In this document: in pieces, positions 60,597 through 64,000 of the stretch
Position numbering within the stretch: the first letter of the stretch is position 1
Layout: each line of letters opens with the position of its first letter
Notes under the pieces: generated by a model
What the model was told of the DNA's origin: nothing
The model's input: the letters and a program-made list of their open reading frames with translations, nothing else
Database searches by the model: none
Program-made: the position numbers and the translations under genes
Origin: DASRQK01 sp964401685
GTDB taxonomy: Bacteria > Bacteroidota > Bacteroidia > Sphingobacteriales > Sphingobacteriaceae
Direction of reading: 5' to 3'
Length of the DNA stretch: 64,000 nucleotides
Assembly (NCBI GenBank): GCA_964401685.1
Contig: CAYNZH010000003.1
Span: 24,012-88,011, forward strand

Positions 60597-63074
60597 ATGG
60601 GGAAACGGAAAACGATGATTATACTTGGTATAGCAATGCTACATTTATCGACCTTCGGGGGGCGGGGACATTGGCAGATGAGTAACTCGGAAGACAGGCT
60701 AAAGCCCTCCGACACATCTTATGCTTATATTTATGAGGATTTTGCGGGTGATTGGCAACAGGTTTGGACAAATAGCAATGCGTTTCTGTCTGGCGAATAC
60801 GGACTGAGCATCGACGACCAGGCAACTTCGCCCGCGTGGACAAGTGTTTTGCTTCCAGTCCCTTCCAGCGCGTCTCTTCATGGGACAATTTGGGAAGTCG
60901 GAGTCGATATCAGTGGGAATTTAAGCAGTGGCAATCATCTGCGAATTTACCTGGGTACCAATAATGCAAATATCACGGATGCACACCAAGGCTATCATTT
61001 ACAAATCGACGGAGCAAGTGGCAATCATACGTATAAACTCTACAAACAACAAGGCGCGCGCAGGACTTCAATTTTTCAAAGTGCGCCTATACCCAATCAA
61101 GCAGGAAAATTCAGGGCGAGGGTAAAAGTTACGCACAATGCTGAAGGAATGTGGGAATTATTTGCAGATGAATACGACTCCGGTCATTTCGAGCCAATTC
61201 TCAGTTCCGCCGGTGAACACCGCGTTCAGGAGGATGCTTATACAGACTTTAATTATGGAGGCCTATGGTTCACGTTTACACGGACTAGAATTAATGACTT
61301 TAGGGTACATTACTATGTCGTAAGACCCTATGAGATCCATGGCGATGCGCCCGATCCGGGGGATCCCGGCGACGACGGGCCAGATGACGACGATCCCGAC
61401 GAAGAAGATCCCGACGAAGAAGAACCTGTCATAGATCCATACGCGGTCATCATAAACGAAATTATGGCAAATCCAAGGAATGCCGCAATTTTGCCTGAGC
61501 AAGAATACGTGGAATTATACAACACAACGGATTCTGCTATCATCTTGACAGATTGGATCTTCGCCTCGGCAACTACGCGCGCTATCCTACCAAAGGTAGC
61601 AATTCCGGCCCATGACTATCTGATCTTGTGCCGGGCTCAGGACACGCTGCTCTTTCAAGGCTACGGTAGGGTTGTGGGTTTATCTCCTTGGCCAACTTTA
61701 ACAAATTCCGGAACTACACTGAGCTTATACAGCAAGGATGAACGAGTCATCGATAGGGTTAGCTACACGGACAAGTGGTACAAGGACTCTAAAAAACAGG
61801 GCGGCGGCTGGAGCTTAGAGAGAAGTAATCCCTACGACCATTGCATTTTGGATCAAAATTGGAAAGCAAGCAACGACCTTAGTGGAGGAACTCCTGGCAT
61901 GCAAAACAGTAATTTCAGCGAAGACTTACTTGAATTGCACATAATTCAGCAGGAGCGGCTCAACGACACCACTATACGACTGAGATTTAATAAGCGACTC
62001 GACAGCATGCTCCTAATTCATGAAACCAAACTCAAATATTCTGACAGGCTAATCTCAGAGTGGAATGATCTGGAGGTTGATTTTGAAATGAAAGATGAAA
62101 CGACTATCGAATTAACGATGACAAAAGACGTCCTTTCACCCGGTAAACAGATTCATTTTAAATTGATTAACATCAAATCTTGTAGCGATATTATACCCGA
62201 GGTGGAGTTTTCCATATTCTCACCTCACCCCTTGCTTCCTGGTGAAATACTCATCAATGAAATATTGTTCAATCCTTTCGAAGGTGGGGTAGATTTTGTG
62301 GAAATCTATAATTTTAGTCAAAAAACCTTTGATTTGAACACGATATTTTTAGCAAACCTCAACACACAAGGGCAACGCGCAAATCTTCGACGCATTAGTG
62401 AAACATCGAAACCTTTCTTGCCGGAAAGCTACCTAGCGCTGACCATTGATCCGTCGATTGTGCGCAGCCATTACCCCCGAGCACCAATAGAGGGGCTGTG
62501 GCAAATGAGCACGCTACCAAACTATAATAACGATCAAGGTCATGTTTTACTACTGTCGGAGGGTACAGTGTTGATTGATAGCGTTCACTACTGGGAGAAG
62601 ATGCACTCAAGTTTGCTAAAAACTCAAAAAGGGATCTCCCTGGAAAGGCAGAGCTTCGAGCGACCTTCCAATGCAGCACAAAACTTTAAATCAGCAGCGA
62701 TGAGCGAAGGAGGTGCGACACCGGGCTATAAAAATTCTATCCAAATCGAGGAAAATGTTGTAGATTTCACCCTTCAGTCGAAAATATTCTCACCCGACGG
62801 GGATGGATTTCAGGATTCCTTGAACGTCCGCTATTCCATTCCAGAAGCTAATTTGATGGCCAATGTCCTCATCTTTGACCAAAATCAGCGCGCGGTACGC
62901 AATCTGCTACGAAACCAAAGCATTTCGTCAAGCGGCCTGATTACATGGGATGGGAAATCCGACAAGGGTACAGTCTCAAGGCCCGGAATATATACGATGT
63001 ATATAATGGTGTACAACGAATCGGGATTCAAACGCACTGTAAGAAAAAGTTTTGTGCTGGCACTAAGGTTTTGA
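60597..63074 (+). CDS. Large exported protein with lamin-tail domains and a FlgD-like C-terminus
   Basis: The 825-residue protein starts at ATG 60597 with an AAAGGAG upstream; the N-terminus (MGKRKTMIILGIAMLHLSTF) is a likely signal. Region 40-245 is beta-rich, lectin/laminin-G-like. Residues 249-281 are an acidic Asp/Glu/Pro linker. Two lamin-tail-domain (LTD) regions follow, with entry motifs VIINEIMANPRN (near 286) and EILINEILFNPFEGGVDFVEIYN (from near 550). The last about 100 residues (SPDGDGFQDSLNVRYSI; RPGIYTMYIMVYN) resemble the FlgD/CHU_C-type Ig-like C-terminal domain used for surface delivery in Bacteroidota. Probably secreted or surface-bound; T9SS cargo is an inference. Function unknown. 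Confidence 0.85.
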   Translation: MGKRKTMIILGIAMLHLSTFGGRGHWQMSNSEDRLKPSDTSYAYIYEDFAGDWQQVWTNSNAFLSGEYGLSIDDQATSPAWTSVLLPVPSSASLHGTIWEVGVDISGNLSSGNHLRIYLGTNNANITDAHQGYHLQIDGASGNHTYKLYKQQGARRTSIFQSAPIPNQAGKFRARVKVTHNAEGMWELFADEYDSGHFEPILSSAGEHRVQEDAYTDFNYGGLWFTFTRTRINDFRVHYYVVRPYEIHGDAPDPGDPGDDGPDDDDPDEEDPDEEEPVIDPYAVIINEIMANPRNAAILPEQEYVELYNTTDSAIILTDWIFASATTRAILPKVAIPAHDYLILCRAQDTLLFQGYGRVVGLSPWPTLTNSGTTLSLYSKDERVIDRVSYTDKWYKDSKKQGGGWSLERSNPYDHCILDQNWKASNDLSGGTPGMQNSNFSEDLLELHIIQQERLNDTTIRLRFNKRLDSMLLIHETKLKYSDRLISEWNDLEVDFEMKDETTIELTMTKDVLSPGKQIHFKLINIKSCSDIIPEVEFSIFSPHPLLPGEILINEILFNPFEGGVDFVEIYNFSQKTFDLNTIFLANLNTQGQRANLRRISETSKPFLPESYLALTIDPSIVRSHYPRAPIEGLWQMSTLPNYNNDQGHVLLLSEGTVLIDSVHYWEKMHSSLLKTQKGISLERQSFERPSNAAQNFKSAAMSEGGATPGYKNSIQIEENVVDFTLQSKIFSPDGDGFQDSLNVRYSIPEANLMANVLIFDQNQRAVRNLLRNQSISSSGLITWDGKSDKGTVSRPGIYTMYIMVYNESGFKRTVRKSFVLALRF
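61392..61421 (+). repeat. Two tandem 15-base copies in the acidic linker
   Basis: GATCCCGACGAAGAA occurs twice in tandem (61392-61406 and 61407-61421), encoding DPDEE repeats in the lamin-tail protein. Being a multiple of three, copy changes would keep the frame. Confidence 0.85.
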
Positions 63075-63107
63075 ATCAAAAAAACCCTATAGGATGATTA
63101 AAGTTTT

Positions 63108-63115
63108 TATATTTG
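63108..63115 (+). promoter_or_regulatory. -7 element of the promoter for the epimerase gene
   Basis: TATATTTG is an exact TAnnTTTG. It ends 6 bases before the ATG at 63122, so the transcript would be leaderless or nearly so. No TTTG at the usual -33 spacing, so tentative. Confidence 0.35.
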
Positions 63116-63121
63116 TCTACA

Positions 63122-64000
63122 ATGGAAGACCGTATTATAATTATAGGATCAAACGGGCAGATTGGTTCAGAACTCGCGATTGCCCTAAGGGAAAAATTTG
63201 GGAAACAGCGTGTAATCACGTCAGATATTAGAAAGCCTCATGAAGGAGATGACGAGCTATTTGAACTCATTGACGTGCTGGACACGGTTGCATTGAGAGC
63301 GCTGTTTGCTACGCACAAACCGACTCAAATCTATTTGCTGGCTGCAATGTTATCGGCAACGGGCGAGAAATTCCCGAGAAAAGCCTGGGATCTAAATATG
63401 ACCGGGCTGTTGAATGTCCTTGATCTTGCGCTGGAATTTGGCGTAAAAAAGGTATTTTGGCCAAGTTCAATTGCTGTATTTGGTCCGAACTCTCCTCGGC
63501 AACATACGCCCCAATATACCGTAATGGACCCCAATACAATTTATGGGATCAGTAAATTGGCGGGTGAACGCTACTGTGAGTATTATCATCAAAAATATGG
63601 ACTTGACATAAGGAGCATTCGTTATCCGGGTCTCATTAGCTGGAAAGCATCACCAGGAGGTGGAACCACGGACTATGCAATCGATATTTTTCACGGAGCC
63701 TTGGACCATGGTCAATACGAATCCTTTCTTTCAGAAAACACACGTCTCCCTATGCTTTATATGGATGACGCGATTCGCGGAACTATTCAGCTCATGGATG
63801 CCCCCGCGTCCCAGCTAAGCATACGATCTAGCTATAACATGACGGGTGTCAGTTTCACGCCTCAAGAGCTAGCAAATGCTATCAAAAAGGAGATTCCAGA
63901 CTTTCAAATAAGCTTTCAAGAGAACGATCCTCGGCAGGAGATTGCCAATAGCTGGCCAGAGAGCATTGACGATTCCGTTGCCCAGCAGGATTGGGGATGG
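63122..64000 (+). CDS. NAD-dependent epimerase/dehydratase family, L-threonine 3-dehydrogenase-like (3' end off the window)
   Basis: An open frame of 293 codons runs from ATG 63122 to the right edge without a stop. The Rossmann motif is IIGSNGQIGSEL (near 8-19). Active-site Ser115/Ser116 (WPSSIAVFG) and Y141-xxx-K145 (YGISKLAGE) complete the SDR triad. The RYPGLIS with PGGGTTDYA stretch (near 168-185) is typical of epimerase-type L-threonine 3-dehydrogenases, which convert threonine to 2-amino-3-oxobutyrate. Family members are about 310-320 residues, so only about 20-30 residues are missing. The 47-base gap after the lamin-tail gene holds the likely promoter. Confidence 0.85.
   Translation, partial: MEDRIIIIGSNGQIGSELAIALREKFGKQRVITSDIRKPHEGDDELFELIDVLDTVALRALFATHKPTQIYLLAAMLSATGEKFPRKAWDLNMTGLLNVLDLALEFGVKKVFWPSSIAVFGPNSPRQHTPQYTVMDPNTIYGISKLAGERYCEYYHQKYGLDIRSIRYPGLISWKASPGGGTTDYAIDIFHGALDHGQYESFLSENTRLPMLYMDDAIRGTIQLMDAPASQLSIRSSYNMTGVSFTPQELANAIKKEIPDFQISFQENDPRQEIANSWPESIDDSVAQQDWGW

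Noticed and set aside
61341..61440. Acidic-linker repeats as a CRISPR or non-coding tandem array
   Set aside because: The repeats are in frame, only two full copies exist, and they encode a linker in a long intact protein.

Overview
This 64 kb window is a stretch of core chromosome from a member of the Bacteroidota, most likely Sphingobacteriales or a close relative. The clade call rests on a full-length sprA (type IX secretion translocon), an alternative complex III operon fused head to tail with an aa3-type oxidase operon, a malic enzyme with a phosphotransacetylase-like tail, an epimerase-type threonine dehydrogenase, promoters with the Bacteroidota -7 element TAnnTTTG, and start codons that mostly lack a Shine-Dalgarno sequence. 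No prophage, transposon, CRISPR array or plasmid-like gene was seen. Genes are tightly packed: no gene-free stretch exceeds 300 bases, and many neighbours overlap by 1 to 11 bases.

Layout. 1-1369 (-): start of an exported S9 peptidase cut by the window edge. 1480-1600: tRNA-Leu(UAG) and its terminator, then trigger factor. 3080-3991 (-): a nucleotidyltransferase. 4100-7972 (+): sixA-like phosphatase, a PolX-type protein with a degenerate polymerase site, and an M1 peptidase. 8044-13883 (+): the rod-shape operon mreB-mreC-mreD-mrdA-rodA. 13880-18193 (-): EamA transporter, YigZ, penicillin acylase and a small membrane protein. 18297-19883 (+): an unknown exported protein, a 43-residue membrane peptide and mtgA. 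19849-37159 (-): the long respiratory block actABCDEF - ctaC - ctaD - ctaA - ctaB - two subunit III genes - subunit IV - SCO - DUF420, followed by a small conserved protein. 37455-37823 (+): msrB. 37879-54004 (-): pnp, rpsO, a membrane acyltransferase-like protein, a methyltransferase, sprA, ruvA, maeB and a PBP4-type carboxypeptidase. 54117-56382 (+): aminopeptidase P and free-methionine-R-sulfoxide reductase. 56379-60454 (-): asd, a DUF1080 lipoprotein, a TetR regulator and a GH3 hexosaminidase. 60597-64000 (+): a large exported lamin-tail-domain protein and a threonine-dehydrogenase-like epimerase cut by the right edge.

How it works together. The respiratory block encodes a quinol oxidising complex (ACIII), its terminal oxidase, and the haem A and copper assembly factors, apparently from one main promoter upstream of actA. 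Electrons should pass from quinol through ActB/ActA/ActE haems to CuA of subunit II. ActA carries an extra N-terminal cytochrome c domain and subunit II has two extra membrane helices, both plausible adaptations for a tethered supercomplex. The peptidoglycan genes (mreBCD, mrdA, rodA, mtgA, PBP4, GH3) form a second theme.

Assembly note. Both 100-N gaps (in mreC and actE) are flanked by identical 55-base sequences. Deleting 155 bases at each restores an open, normal-length frame, so both look like unmerged contig overlaps, not missing sequence. The two genes cut by the window ends (1-1369 and 63122-64000) are real. I found no clearly undescribed system. The best second-look items are the noncanonical PolX, the hexahaem ActA, the 43-residue peptide before mtgA and the unknown 238-residue exported protein.
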